Assembly: GCF_023652955.1 (NCBI RefSeq)
Contig: NZ_JAKLOY010000003.1
Coordinates: 248,001 to 312,000, forward strand
Length of the DNA stretch: 64,000 nucleotides
Source: Geomonas sp. Red32
Lineage (GTDB): Bacteria; Desulfobacterota; Desulfuromonadia; Geobacterales; Geobacteraceae
Direction: 5' to 3'
The translations under genes and the position numbers were made by a program. The number at the start of each line of letters is the position of its first letter. Position 1 is the first letter of the stretch. Below the pieces are notes generated by a model that searched no databases, was not told the DNA's origin, and saw only the letters and a list, made by a program, of their open reading frames with translations. Shown here piece after piece: positions 56,984 through 64,000 of this stretch.

Positions 56984-57731
56984 GAACGCCACTGCCGCCA
57001 TGGTCGAGTGCTTCTCCTCCATCCAGGGGGAGGGGATCCTGGTGGGGATGCGGCAGGCCTTCCTCCGCTTTTCCGGATGCAACCTCTCCTGTGCCTTTTG
57101 CGATACGCCCGGCATGACCGCTCCGCCCGCCGCCTGCCAGCTCGAGATCACCCCGGGACGTCGCGACTTCATCGAGGTACCCAACCCGCTCTGCTTCAGC
57201 CGGGTGCTCACCCTGATCGAGAGCTGGACGGCCGGGTGGCCGGGGATCCACCACTCGATCAGCATCACCGGCGGCGAGCCGCTGCTCCACGGCGCCTTCC
57301 TCGCCGAGTGGCTCCCCCAGTTACGGAAGCTCCTCCCGATCCACCTCGAAACCAACGGAACCCTTCCCGCGGTGCTCAAGCCCCTCATGCCGCATCTCGA
57401 CTACGTGGCCATGGACATCAAGCTCCCTTCCGCCTCCGGTTGCGAGGGGCTGTGGGACGACCACCGCGAGTTTCTCCGCATCGCGTCGGCGGCCAAGGCT
57501 TTCGTCAAGGTCGTCATCGACCAGACCACCGAGGATTGGGAGATCCAGCGGGCCTGCGAGATCATCGCCGGAATCGATCGGGCCATCCCGCTCATCCTGC
57601 AGCCGGTGACGCTGAACGATGGCACCATTCCCATGTCGCCCCTCCGCATGCTGGAGTTCCAGGAACTGGCCGGTCAGCTGAAGGAAGTGAGGGTGATTCC
57701 CCAGACCCACAAGTTCATGGGGCAGCTGTAA
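56976..57731 (+). CDS. queE: 7-carboxy-7-deazaguanine synthase QueE
   Basis: Radical-SAM enzyme that contracts the QueD product to 7-carboxy-7-deazaguanine. The 251 residues carry the cluster motif C35-x3-C39-x2-C42 in SGCNLSCAFCDTPG, the substrate-site CFSSIQGEG near the N-terminus and SITGGEPLLH. It overlaps queD by eight bases, so the two are co-translated. Confidence 0.94.
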   Translation: MSKNATAAMVECFSSIQGEGILVGMRQAFLRFSGCNLSCAFCDTPGMTAPPAACQLEITPGRRDFIEVPNPLCFSRVLTLIESWTAGWPGIHHSISITGGEPLLHGAFLAEWLPQLRKLLPIHLETNGTLPAVLKPLMPHLDYVAMDIKLPSASGCEGLWDDHREFLRIASAAKAFVKVVIDQTTEDWEIQRACEIIAGIDRAIPLILQPVTLNDGTIPMSPLRMLEFQELAGQLKEVRVIPQTHKFMGQL

Positions 57732-57800
57732 AAGTGAGCAAACCGATAGACCACGGATGACACGGATCGATCAGAACAAAGTTTAAAGTCCAGGCCAAAG

Positions 57801-57832
57801 AAAGGGGGGGCTCCTAAGGGGGCGCCCCCTTT
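57801..57832 (+). terminator. Possible terminator after queE
   Basis: AAAGGGGG (57801-57808) pairs with CCCCCTTT (57825-57832) around an imperfect inner stem; only three T follow before CC, so the signal is modest. Confidence 0.4.
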
Positions 57833-57850
57833 CCTATGTTTCACCGGCTC

Positions 57851-57859
57851 TGGTATAAT
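57851..57859 (+). promoter_or_regulatory. Extended -10 promoter of the moxR operon
   Basis: TGGTATAAT (57851-57859): perfect TATAAT with an extended TG. The -35 hexamer is weak (TTCCTA at 57831-57836). It is 28 bases before the moxR TTG start. Confidence 0.6.
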
Positions 57860-57887
57860 GAGTAAATTACTGCCCGGAGGCTAACCT

Positions 57888-58832
57888 TTGGAAACCTTAC
57901 CCAAACGCGACGAGATGGTATCGGTGCTCGATACCCTGGTGGGCAAGCATCTGCAGGGAAAGATGAGGGCCCTGCGCCTCTCCCTGATGGCGCTTTTGAC
58001 CGGCGGGCACATCCTCCTCGAGGACATCCCGGGGCTCGGCAAGACCACCATGGCGCTCGCCTTCGCCAGCGCGCTCGGCCTTTCCTTCGGCAGGGTCCAG
58101 TGTACCAGCGACCTCCTCCCTTCCGATATCACCGGGCTCTCCATCTTCGACCGCACCAAGGGGGAGTTCACCTTCATCAAGGGGCCCATCTTCAACAACA
58201 TCGTACTGATCGACGAGATCAACCGCGCGATGCCCAAGACCCAGAGCGCCCTTTTGGAGGCCATGGAGGAGCGCCGGGTGACCGTGGAGGGGGTGACCTA
58301 CCAGCTCCCCGATCCTTTCCTGGTGCTCGCTACCCAGAACCCGGTCGAGCAGGTCGGTACCTACCCGCTTCCGGAGTCCCAGATGGACCGCTTCATCATG
58401 AGGAGCGGGATCGGCTATCCTCCCGAGGAGACCGAGAAGGGGATCCTCAGGCACGGTTCCATCCGCGACGAGATCCTCCACATTCCGGCCATGGCCAGCC
58501 GCGAGGATCTCCTGGAAGCGATCGAGACGGTGCGGACCAAGGTGTACATCGGCGAGAAGGTGACCGACTACGTCTACGCGATCATGAAGGCCACCCGCAA
58601 CCACCCGCTCATCCTGACCGGTATCTCCACCCGGGGCGGGATCGGCCTCGTTGAAGCCGCCAAGGCGGCGGCCTACCTGCACGGGCGCGCCTTCGTCGCC
58701 CCTGAGGATGTGAAGGAGGTGGCCCGGGTGGTCTGCGCCCACCGGCTTATTTTCCGACCGGAACAGGAAGGGGTGGACAAGGAGCAGATATTAGACGCGA
58801 TACTGAAGGACATACCGATTCCCCTCACATAA
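57888..58832 (+). CDS. MoxR-family AAA+ ATPase
   Basis: A 314-residue AAA+ chaperone of the MoxR (YeaC/RavA-like) group, often paired with DUF58 and transglutaminase proteins. Walker A is GLGKTT (49-54) in DIPGLGKTTMALAFA, Walker B lies in IVLIDEINRAMPKTQSALLEAMEE, and sensor motifs LATQNPVEQVGTYPLPESQMDRF follow. The start is a TTG with GGAGG seven bases upstream (57876-57880). It heads a three-gene operon; the next gene begins inside its 3' end. Confidence 0.92.
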   Translation: METLPKRDEMVSVLDTLVGKHLQGKMRALRLSLMALLTGGHILLEDIPGLGKTTMALAFASALGLSFGRVQCTSDLLPSDITGLSIFDRTKGEFTFIKGPIFNNIVLIDEINRAMPKTQSALLEAMEERRVTVEGVTYQLPDPFLVLATQNPVEQVGTYPLPESQMDRFIMRSGIGYPPEETEKGILRHGSIRDEILHIPAMASREDLLEAIETVRTKVYIGEKVTDYVYAIMKATRNHPLILTGISTRGGIGLVEAAKAAAYLHGRAFVAPEDVKEVARVVCAHRLIFRPEQEGVDKEQILDAILKDIPIPLT

Positions 58833-59695
58833 AACTCACCAAAGGGGGAGGACTGTACATCGCCTCCACCATCCTGCTGGGCATCGCCGCCGTCAACACC
58901 GGCAATAACCTCCTCTACCTCGTCGTCTCCGCGATGCTCTCCTTCATGGCGGCATCGGGGCTTTTGGGGTGGATGAACATCCGCGGCATCTCGGTGCGAT
59001 TCCAGGTCCCGGACGAGCTGTACGCCGGGATGGAGACCCTCGCCTCGGTGACGGTCGAGAACAGCAAACGCCTCCTTCCCTCCTTCCTGGTCTCCATCAC
59101 GGTGGCGGGCCACAGCACCCCCTTCATCATGGTCGACCGCCGCGGCACCCACCAGGGATCGCTGCTCCTCTCCTTCGACCGACGCGGAAGGCACGCGATC
59201 TCGGCGGCCCTGATCAGTTCACCCTTCCCGGTCAACTTCTTCGTCCGCTTCCGCACCGTCCCGGTTGCCGAAAGCTTCACCGTGTTTCCCACCCCGCGCC
59301 CTTCCGGCACCTTTTTCGGGAGCGGCAAGCCGGATGCCGGCCAGCTCGGGGAGAGCACGCAGAAGGGGTACGAAGGGGAGCTCGCCAAGATTTCGGATTA
59401 CACGGGAGGGGAGTCGCTGCGTCAGATCCACTGGCGCCTGTCGGCCAAGCACGAGGTCTTCAAGGTGAAGGAGCTTACCGCGACCACCGACCGGCCGGTG
59501 GTGCTCGAACTGGACCGGGTCCCGGGACGGACCCTGGAGGAGCGGCTTTCCTCTTGCTGCTACCTGGTCAACCGGATGGTGAAGGGGGGGCGGCCGGTGG
59601 GGCTCAAGCTGGGCGACCGGGTGATACCTCCCTCCACCTCGAGACCTCATCGCCTTAAACTGCTCGCGGAGCTTGCGCTGTATGGTAAAGATTAA
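58790..59695 (+). CDS. DUF58-family membrane-associated protein, probable ATT start
   Basis: A DUF58 protein with two N-terminal membrane helices and the C-terminal DUF58 core (GESLRQIHWRLSAKHEVFKVKE, KLGDRVIPPS). The frame codes for conserved KLTKGGGLYIASTILLGI and AAVNTGNNLLYL from about 58832 on, but this frame, open back to 58706, has no ATG, GTG or TTG before 58934. Starting at 58934 would remove the first helix. An ATT codon at 58790 has AAGGAG (58779-58784) five bases upstream and is proposed as the start, giving 301 residues; CTG at 58853 or a -1 shift from moxR are alternatives. It overlaps moxR by 43 bases and the transglutaminase gene by 14. Confidence 0.75.
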   Translation: MRRDTEGHTDSPHIKLTKGGGLYIASTILLGIAAVNTGNNLLYLVVSAMLSFMAASGLLGWMNIRGISVRFQVPDELYAGMETLASVTVENSKRLLPSFLVSITVAGHSTPFIMVDRRGTHQGSLLLSFDRRGRHAISAALISSPFPVNFFVRFRTVPVAESFTVFPTPRPSGTFFGSGKPDAGQLGESTQKGYEGELAKISDYTGGESLRQIHWRLSAKHEVFKVKELTATTDRPVVLELDRVPGRTLEERLSSCCYLVNRMVKGGRPVGLKLGDRVIPPSTSRPHRLKLLAELALYGKD

Positions 59696-61574
59696 GTCCA
59701 TCCTCGGCATCCTGACCGTGGTGATCGCCCTCCTGGGGTACCTCCCCCTGCAGGCGTACATCGACCCGTCGGCCCGCTGGTTCTTCCCGGCGGCACTGGC
59801 GGTGGGGCTTATCCTGCAGCGCAAGGGGAAAGTGCTCCCTCCCCGCGCGGTGACCGCGGTATCCGTGCTCCTCTTCGTCTACTTCGCAGCCCGTTTCTCG
59901 CTCCAGAACCTGATCCAGGTGACCGCCGACCTGCTGGTGGTCTTCCTGGGGATCCGGATGCTCGGCGAGCGAAGCGGACGTAACTACCTGCAGGTCTTCG
60001 CCCTCTCCCTCTTCTGCCTGGCCGCCTCCTCCCTCTACAACCTCTCGGCGCTCTTTCTGGGCTACCTGCTCCTGCTCCTGGTTCTTTTGGCCCTCTCCCT
60101 GGTGGTGCTGACCTTCCACTCTCACGATCCGGAGATCGCCCTCGAGCGGCAGGAGGCCGGGAAGGCCCTGACCGTCTCCTTCCTCATGCCGGTGGTCTCC
60201 GTCCCGATGCTCCTCTTCCTATTCGTGATCCTCCCCCGCACCCAGTTCCCGCTCTGGAACTTCATGAACCCGTCGGCCGCCACCGTAACCGGCTTCAGCG
60301 AGAGCGTCAAACCCGGGAGTGCCGCCTCGGTCACCTCCGTGAAGGGGACCGTGCTCCGGGCGGTCTGCCGGGAGCTGCCGGACCAGCAACTGTACTGGCG
60401 GGGGATCGTCTTCAACGGTTTCAAGGGAGACGCTTGGGTCAGGCTCCCGCTTCCCGCCGAGCGGGTGGTCAGGGTAGGGGAGGGGCTCCCGGTAAGCCAG
60501 GAGATCTATCCCGAGCCGTCGCGCAACCCCTACCTGCTGGCGCTTAACATCCCGGCCTCCCTTTCGGGGGTGCGCAACGAGGCCGCGGGGGACCAGGTCT
60601 TCGTCTCCCGGACACCGTTGGAGCGGCGGCTTAAGTACCAGGCTGTATCCTTTCCCTACGGGGCTCTCAAGGTGGCAGGGGGGATCGACCGCGAGGAGTA
60701 CCTCGGCCTCCCCGCCACCGTCTCGGCCAGGGTAAGGAGCAAAGGGGAGGAATTGGCCCGGGGCGGTTCCTCTGTGCAAAAGCTGAAACTGGTGGAGGAT
60801 TTCTTCCGCGCCCAGCGCCTCACCTACGCGACCACCGGTCTTCCGGTGGGGGCCGATGCCGTCGATTCCTTCCTCTTCGTCAAGAAGCGGGGGCACTGCG
60901 AGCTCTTCGCGTCCGCCTGCGCGACCCTTTTGAGGCTTGCCGGGGTGCCCGCCCGGCTGGTGGGAGGGTACCGCGGGGGGACCTACAACGCGATGGGTGG
61001 CTACTATGTGGTGACCGAGGACATGGCGCATGTCTGGGTGGAGGTCTACCAGGAGGGTAGGGGGTGGGTGACCGTCGATCCCAGTGCCTGGTCGAGCGGC
61101 TTCGCCAGCGGCAGGAGCGCCGGAAGGGAGCTCAGGATGTATTTCGACGCCCTCGGTTTCTACTGGAACAAGGCGGTCATCACCTACGACCTCGAAAAGC
61201 AGATCTCCCTGGTGCGGACCGCAGGGGTGCGGGCGCGCGACCTCCGGCTCCCCCGCGGAGTGCTGCCGGTGGCGGGATGGTGGACGGCTGCGGCCGGGGC
61301 GGTGGCGCTCCTTTTGACCTTGTACCTGAGGGGGGGAGTGGGGAGGGAGGCGCGCCTCCTCCGCAGTCTCCTGCGGGTCCTGGCGCGGCGCTATCCGGAC
61401 GCGTCCGGTGGGGGGCGCGGGCTCTTCGAACTGGCCGAGTCGGTGGGGGATGAGCGCGTCAAGGAGTTCGCCGCCCTCTACGGCGGGGCCGTCTATGGCG
61501 ACCGCGAACTCACCGCCGGAGAACTGTCGAGACTTAGGGAGATTATCCGCGAAATCAGGCAGGAAGCGACTTGA
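59682..61574 (+). CDS. Transglutaminase-like membrane protein (DUF3488/TgpA type)
   Basis: A 630-residue protein with about six N-terminal membrane helices (to about 190), a periplasmic transglutaminase domain and another membrane helix near 530-550 with a DUF4129-like tail. The Cys-His-Asp triad is visible in KKRGHCELFASACATLLRLAGVPAR, DMAHVWVEVYQ and WVTVDPSAW. Together with MoxR and DUF58 it forms the widespread MoxR-DUF58-TgpA module, whose role is poorly known and probably concerns envelope proteins or peptidoglycan. The ATG at 59682 has GGAG ten bases upstream; a TTG at 59673 is an alternative. Confidence 0.9.
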   Translation: MVKIKSILGILTVVIALLGYLPLQAYIDPSARWFFPAALAVGLILQRKGKVLPPRAVTAVSVLLFVYFAARFSLQNLIQVTADLLVVFLGIRMLGERSGRNYLQVFALSLFCLAASSLYNLSALFLGYLLLLLVLLALSLVVLTFHSHDPEIALERQEAGKALTVSFLMPVVSVPMLLFLFVILPRTQFPLWNFMNPSAATVTGFSESVKPGSAASVTSVKGTVLRAVCRELPDQQLYWRGIVFNGFKGDAWVRLPLPAERVVRVGEGLPVSQEIYPEPSRNPYLLALNIPASLSGVRNEAAGDQVFVSRTPLERRLKYQAVSFPYGALKVAGGIDREEYLGLPATVSARVRSKGEELARGGSSVQKLKLVEDFFRAQRLTYATTGLPVGADAVDSFLFVKKRGHCELFASACATLLRLAGVPARLVGGYRGGTYNAMGGYYVVTEDMAHVWVEVYQEGRGWVTVDPSAWSSGFASGRSAGRELRMYFDALGFYWNKAVITYDLEKQISLVRTAGVRARDLRLPRGVLPVAGWWTAAAGAVALLLTLYLRGGVGREARLLRSLLRVLARRYPDASGGGRGLFELAESVGDERVKEFAALYGGAVYGDRELTAGELSRLREIIREIRQEAT

Positions 61575-61600
61575 CACCGCCCCCTCTTTGGATGTAGTTT
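61571..61600 (+). promoter_or_regulatory. Candidate promoter of the TPR protein gene
   Basis: A perfect TTGACA (61571-61576) overlaps the transglutaminase stop codon; an 18-base spacer leads to a weak TAGTTT (61595-61600), 35 bases before the TTG start. Confidence 0.4.
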
Positions 61601-61634
61601 ACAAACCTTATTTCTACGAGATACGGGACACATC

Positions 61635-63746
61635 TTGGCTTCGAAAAAAGAGAAATATCTCGAGAGCGCCCAACGCTTCATGCTGAAGGGACAACTCGAC
61701 AAGGCCATCAAGGACTACCAGCAGGTCGTTGCCCTCGAGCCGAAAGAGATCAGGTACCGGCAGAAGCTGGCCGAGCTGCTTGTTCGCGATTCGCGCAAGG
61801 AGGAGGCGATCGCGCAGTACGAGGATATCGGCAAGCACTACGCCGAAAACTCCCACTTTCTCAAGGCCATCGCCGTCTACAAGCAGATCCAGCGCATCTC
61901 CCCGGAAAACCTCGACATTACCCTGAAGATCGCTTCCCTCAACCACAAGCAGGGATTGATCGGCAATGCCTTCGCCGAGTACGGCCAGGTGGTCGCGGAG
62001 TACGAGAAGCTCGGCGCGCTGAGGGAGGCCGTCAAGGTCCTCGAGCAGATGCTGGTGCTCGACGGGGAGCATCCCGCCACCCGGATGAAGCACGCCGAGC
62101 TCCTGTTCGCCACCGGCGACAAGCAGGGCTCCCAGGGCGCCTTCACCTCTCTTTTGGCCTCGCTCAAGACGCGCGGCGACAAGGCGGCCGTCCAGCAGAT
62201 TTCCCAGCGGATGGCCGAGCTTTTCCCGGGTGCCGCCCTGGAAGAGCCCCCCGATCGGTCGGCCGGTCAACTTCCCGCAGCAAAGCTTGACGAAGGGTTG
62301 GCCGTCCCGCCCGCATTCGGCGAGCCAAATGGTACCGAGGGGATCCCGGGCATCGTCTCCGAACCCGATCCCTTTGCTAACCAGGGTCCGGCAATCGAGA
62401 TGGCCGTCACTTTCGGCGGGGAAAGCGAAGCCCCCAGCGCGTTTTTCGAACCGCCGGCTCCCCCCGCGGAGCCCCCCGCAGTGGCCGAGGGAGTACCTGC
62501 CATCGCGGCGTTCCCGTGGGAAGAGGAGATCGAGCTCGACCTCGACGACGAGTCCGCGGTTTCTTCCGCCCCCATGGCCGAGGCCCCGGCGGATCTCCCC
62601 CTCTCCCTCGATTTCGGCGAGGAGGCCACCCCTGAGGCTGCTGCCAGCGAACCGTCGACGGTGATGGAGCTCTCGCTCCCCGATTTCTCCTCCGACAGTC
62701 CCTTCGGCGAGGTGGACCTGCCGGAGGAGCTTCCCGCTCCCCAGGAGCCTGCTTCGGCGTTTGGCGAGGAGCTTCCTTCCGCCTTCGGAGAGCCGGCGGC
62801 CGGCGGGCAGGAGGCCCCGTCCCTTTTCGAACCGTTCACCCCCGAGACCCCCGCGGCGGAAGCGGAACTGCCGGAGCTCTCCCTTGACGACTCGTTGGGA
62901 GGGGCGGAGTTGGAACTCGACCTTGAGCTTCCGGGCGAGGGGGAGGCGTTTGGCGATGCTGGATGGCCGCAGGAGGAATCTTCCGAGGCCGAGGCGGCCG
63001 CCGAACAGGCTGCGGCGATGGAAGTTGCCGAGGAGGTAGAGCTTTCCCCCTTCGGCGAACTCGAACTTGGCGAGCTGGAGTCGGTGGAATTGCCGGTACC
63101 GGCGAGCTCTTTGGACGCCGCGGAGTCCCTGGAGCCGCTGGAGGCGGTAGAGTCGCTGGAAGCCGCGCAGTCGCTGGAGTCGCTGGAGTCCGTGCAGTCG
63201 CCGGAGTCGCTGGAGGCGGTTGAGTCGCTGGAAGGGGCAGGGCCGTTAGAGCCGGTGGAGACGGAAGCCGCCGAGGAACCCGTCGTCCGCGACTGGTCCG
63301 GGATCTACCCGCAGGCAGCCGGGGGAGTGCCCCTCGACCTGGGAGACCTGGAAAGCCACTACGACCTCGGCGTCGGTTACAAAGAGATGGGGATGTACAA
63401 CCAGGCCATCAAGGAGTTCGAGGTGGCGGCCGCCAATCCGCAGCGCCGTCTCGACTGCCTGACGCTGCAGGCTGTCTGCCGGCGCGAAAAAGGGGAGTTC
63501 GACCAGGCGCAGGATCTCCTGGAGCGGGGTCTCTCCCTCACCGTCCTCAACCGGGCCGAGCGGATCACCCTCTGCTACGAGCTCGCCTTCCTGCTGGAGA
63601 CCACCGGAGAGATCGACCGGGCGGTGGAGCTGTACCGCGAGGTGCAGTCGACCAATCCCACCTTCCATGACGTGGCGCTGAGACTCTTCGCCCTGACCGG
63701 GGAGGAGCTGCTGGACGTGATCGATCTCGATCTGGAAGAGGCCTGA
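61635..63746 (+). CDS. Long acidic TPR protein
   Basis: A 703-residue soluble protein starting at a TTG (MASKKEKYLESAQRFMLKGQLDKAIKDYQ). Five or so TPR units fill residues 1-195. A long low-complexity middle (about 200-550), rich in Glu, Ala, Pro, Ser and Leu, includes a Ser-Leu-Glu-type repeat stretch (63110-63260, e.g. ESLEPLEAVESLEAAQSLE). Another TPR block closes the chain (about 570-700; DLESHYDLGVGYKEMGMYNQAIKEFEVA). This layout resembles large TPR proteins of Deltaproteobacteria sometimes linked to motility or envelope complexes, but no function can be given. No signal peptide. Confidence 0.85.
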   Translation: MASKKEKYLESAQRFMLKGQLDKAIKDYQQVVALEPKEIRYRQKLAELLVRDSRKEEAIAQYEDIGKHYAENSHFLKAIAVYKQIQRISPENLDITLKIASLNHKQGLIGNAFAEYGQVVAEYEKLGALREAVKVLEQMLVLDGEHPATRMKHAELLFATGDKQGSQGAFTSLLASLKTRGDKAAVQQISQRMAELFPGAALEEPPDRSAGQLPAAKLDEGLAVPPAFGEPNGTEGIPGIVSEPDPFANQGPAIEMAVTFGGESEAPSAFFEPPAPPAEPPAVAEGVPAIAAFPWEEEIELDLDDESAVSSAPMAEAPADLPLSLDFGEEATPEAAASEPSTVMELSLPDFSSDSPFGEVDLPEELPAPQEPASAFGEELPSAFGEPAAGGQEAPSLFEPFTPETPAAEAELPELSLDDSLGGAELELDLELPGEGEAFGDAGWPQEESSEAEAAAEQAAAMEVAEEVELSPFGELELGELESVELPVPASSLDAAESLEPLEAVESLEAAQSLESLESVQSPESLEAVESLEGAGPLEPVETEAAEEPVVRDWSGIYPQAAGGVPLDLGDLESHYDLGVGYKEMGMYNQAIKEFEVAAANPQRRLDCLTLQAVCRREKGEFDQAQDLLERGLSLTVLNRAERITLCYELAFLLETTGEIDRAVELYREVQSTNPTFHDVALRLFALTGEELLDVIDLDLEEA

Positions 63747-63748
63747 TC

Positions 63749-64000
63749 CTACCAGGCCATCAGGTTGAGGGGAGGGACCAAGCGGAGCGGCGCTTCGAAG
63801 TATTCGCCCGGAAAGCTCTTGGGCAGCGGCGGGAGCGGTCCGGCCGCCTGCAAGGCCGCCAGCACCGCGCGGTCGTAGCGGCGGTTGCCGGAGCTGGCCA
63901 TCAGCTGCGCCGCCACGATCTCGCCGTTACGCGCGATCCGTACCGAAACCAGCACCGGCATGATCGCCATCTTGTCCAGGCTCTGATCCACCCACCACTT
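63749..64000 (-). CDS. TonB-like C-terminal domain protein, 5' end outside window
   Basis: The last 83 codons of a minus-strand gene running off the right edge. They encode a TonB/TolA C-terminal domain: KWWVDQSLDKM then MPVLVSVRIARNGEIVAAQLMASSGNRRYDRAVLAALQAAGPLPPLP, the typical strand-helix pattern that contacts outer-membrane TonB boxes. An apparent GTG at 63991 is internal. The stop codon is two bases from that of the convergent TPR gene, with no terminator in between. Confidence 0.85.
   Translation of the reverse strand, partial: KWWVDQSLDKMAIMPVLVSVRIARNGEIVAAQLMASSGNRRYDRAVLAALQAAGPLPPLPKSFPGEYFEAPLRLVPPLNLMAW

Noticed and set aside
58780-58840. Frameshift fusing MoxR and DUF58 into one protein
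   Set aside because: MoxR ends at a normal length and with a typical terminus, and no clear slippery heptamer is present; a separate start with its own ribosome binding site explains the overlap better, though a -1 shift is not excluded.

Overview
The window is a dense, GC-rich bacterial chromosome segment made almost entirely of conserved housekeeping operons. The gene order (tig-clpP-clpX-lon-HU, then an unusual type II secretion/pilus-type operon, ftsEX, ctpA; acnB; rimP-nusA-ylxR-infB-rbfA-nrnA-truB-rpsO-pnp) together with a secretin carrying a cohesin domain points to the Geobacter/Geomonas group (Desulfuromonadota, formerly Deltaproteobacteria). That placement is inferred from gene content, not from a marker-gene search. 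No phage, insertion-sequence transposase, CRISPR array or rRNA operon was seen.

Layout. 1-5.1 kb: fatty-acid synthesis (fabD partial, fabG, acpP, fabF), then rpiB and glyA. 5.1-8.3 kb: an Rrf2-type regulator and cytochrome bd oxidase cydAB, which share a candidate operator. 8.3-14.5 kb: protein folding and quality control (tig, clpP, clpX, lon) and the HU protein. 14.5-14.8 kb: tRNA-Asp, tRNA-Val, tRNA-Asp. 15-25.4 kb: a GT2 glycosyltransferase, then a nine-gene secretion operon (GspF, GspE, PilM-, PilN-, PilO-, PilP-like, a TPR-secretin-cohesin lipoprotein, two pseudopilins). 25.4-29.6 kb: ftsE, ftsX, an EnvC-like protein whose LytM domain lacks its zinc ligands, and a ctpA-type protease. 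29.8-31.2 kb: an exported cohesin-like protein ending in a dockerin-like calcium loop. 31.4-41 kb: a gabD-like dehydrogenase, fdhD, acnB, pepF, a YrfG-like nucleotidase and thrC. 41.3-51.7 kb: the rimP-nusA-infB-rbfA-truB and rpsO-pnp translation/RNA operons. 51.7-55.8 kb: an M16 peptidase, dut, an M29 aminopeptidase, a Sua5/YrdC protein and a small membrane protein. 55.87-56.45 kb: a 27-unit array of a 21-bp direct repeat. 56.6-61.6 kb: queD, queE and a MoxR-DUF58-transglutaminase operon. 61.6-64 kb: a long acidic TPR protein and the end of a TonB-like gene.

Most interesting points: (1) a secretin with a cohesin tail, followed 5.4 kb downstream by an exported protein with a cohesin-like head and a dockerin-like tail, suggesting adhesive pairing at the secretion pore; (2) a 23-bp shared palindromic site upstream of both the Rrf2 gene and cydA; (3) a DUF58 gene whose conserved N-terminus is coded upstream of any ATG/GTG/TTG, with an ATT codon behind a good ribosome binding site; (4) the 21-bp iteron-like array, open in all six frames; (5) several families of palindromic intergenic elements, one sitting inside the infB-rbfA operon; (6) an intrinsic terminator in the rimP-nusA leader that looks like an attenuator; (7) two likely leaderless genes.
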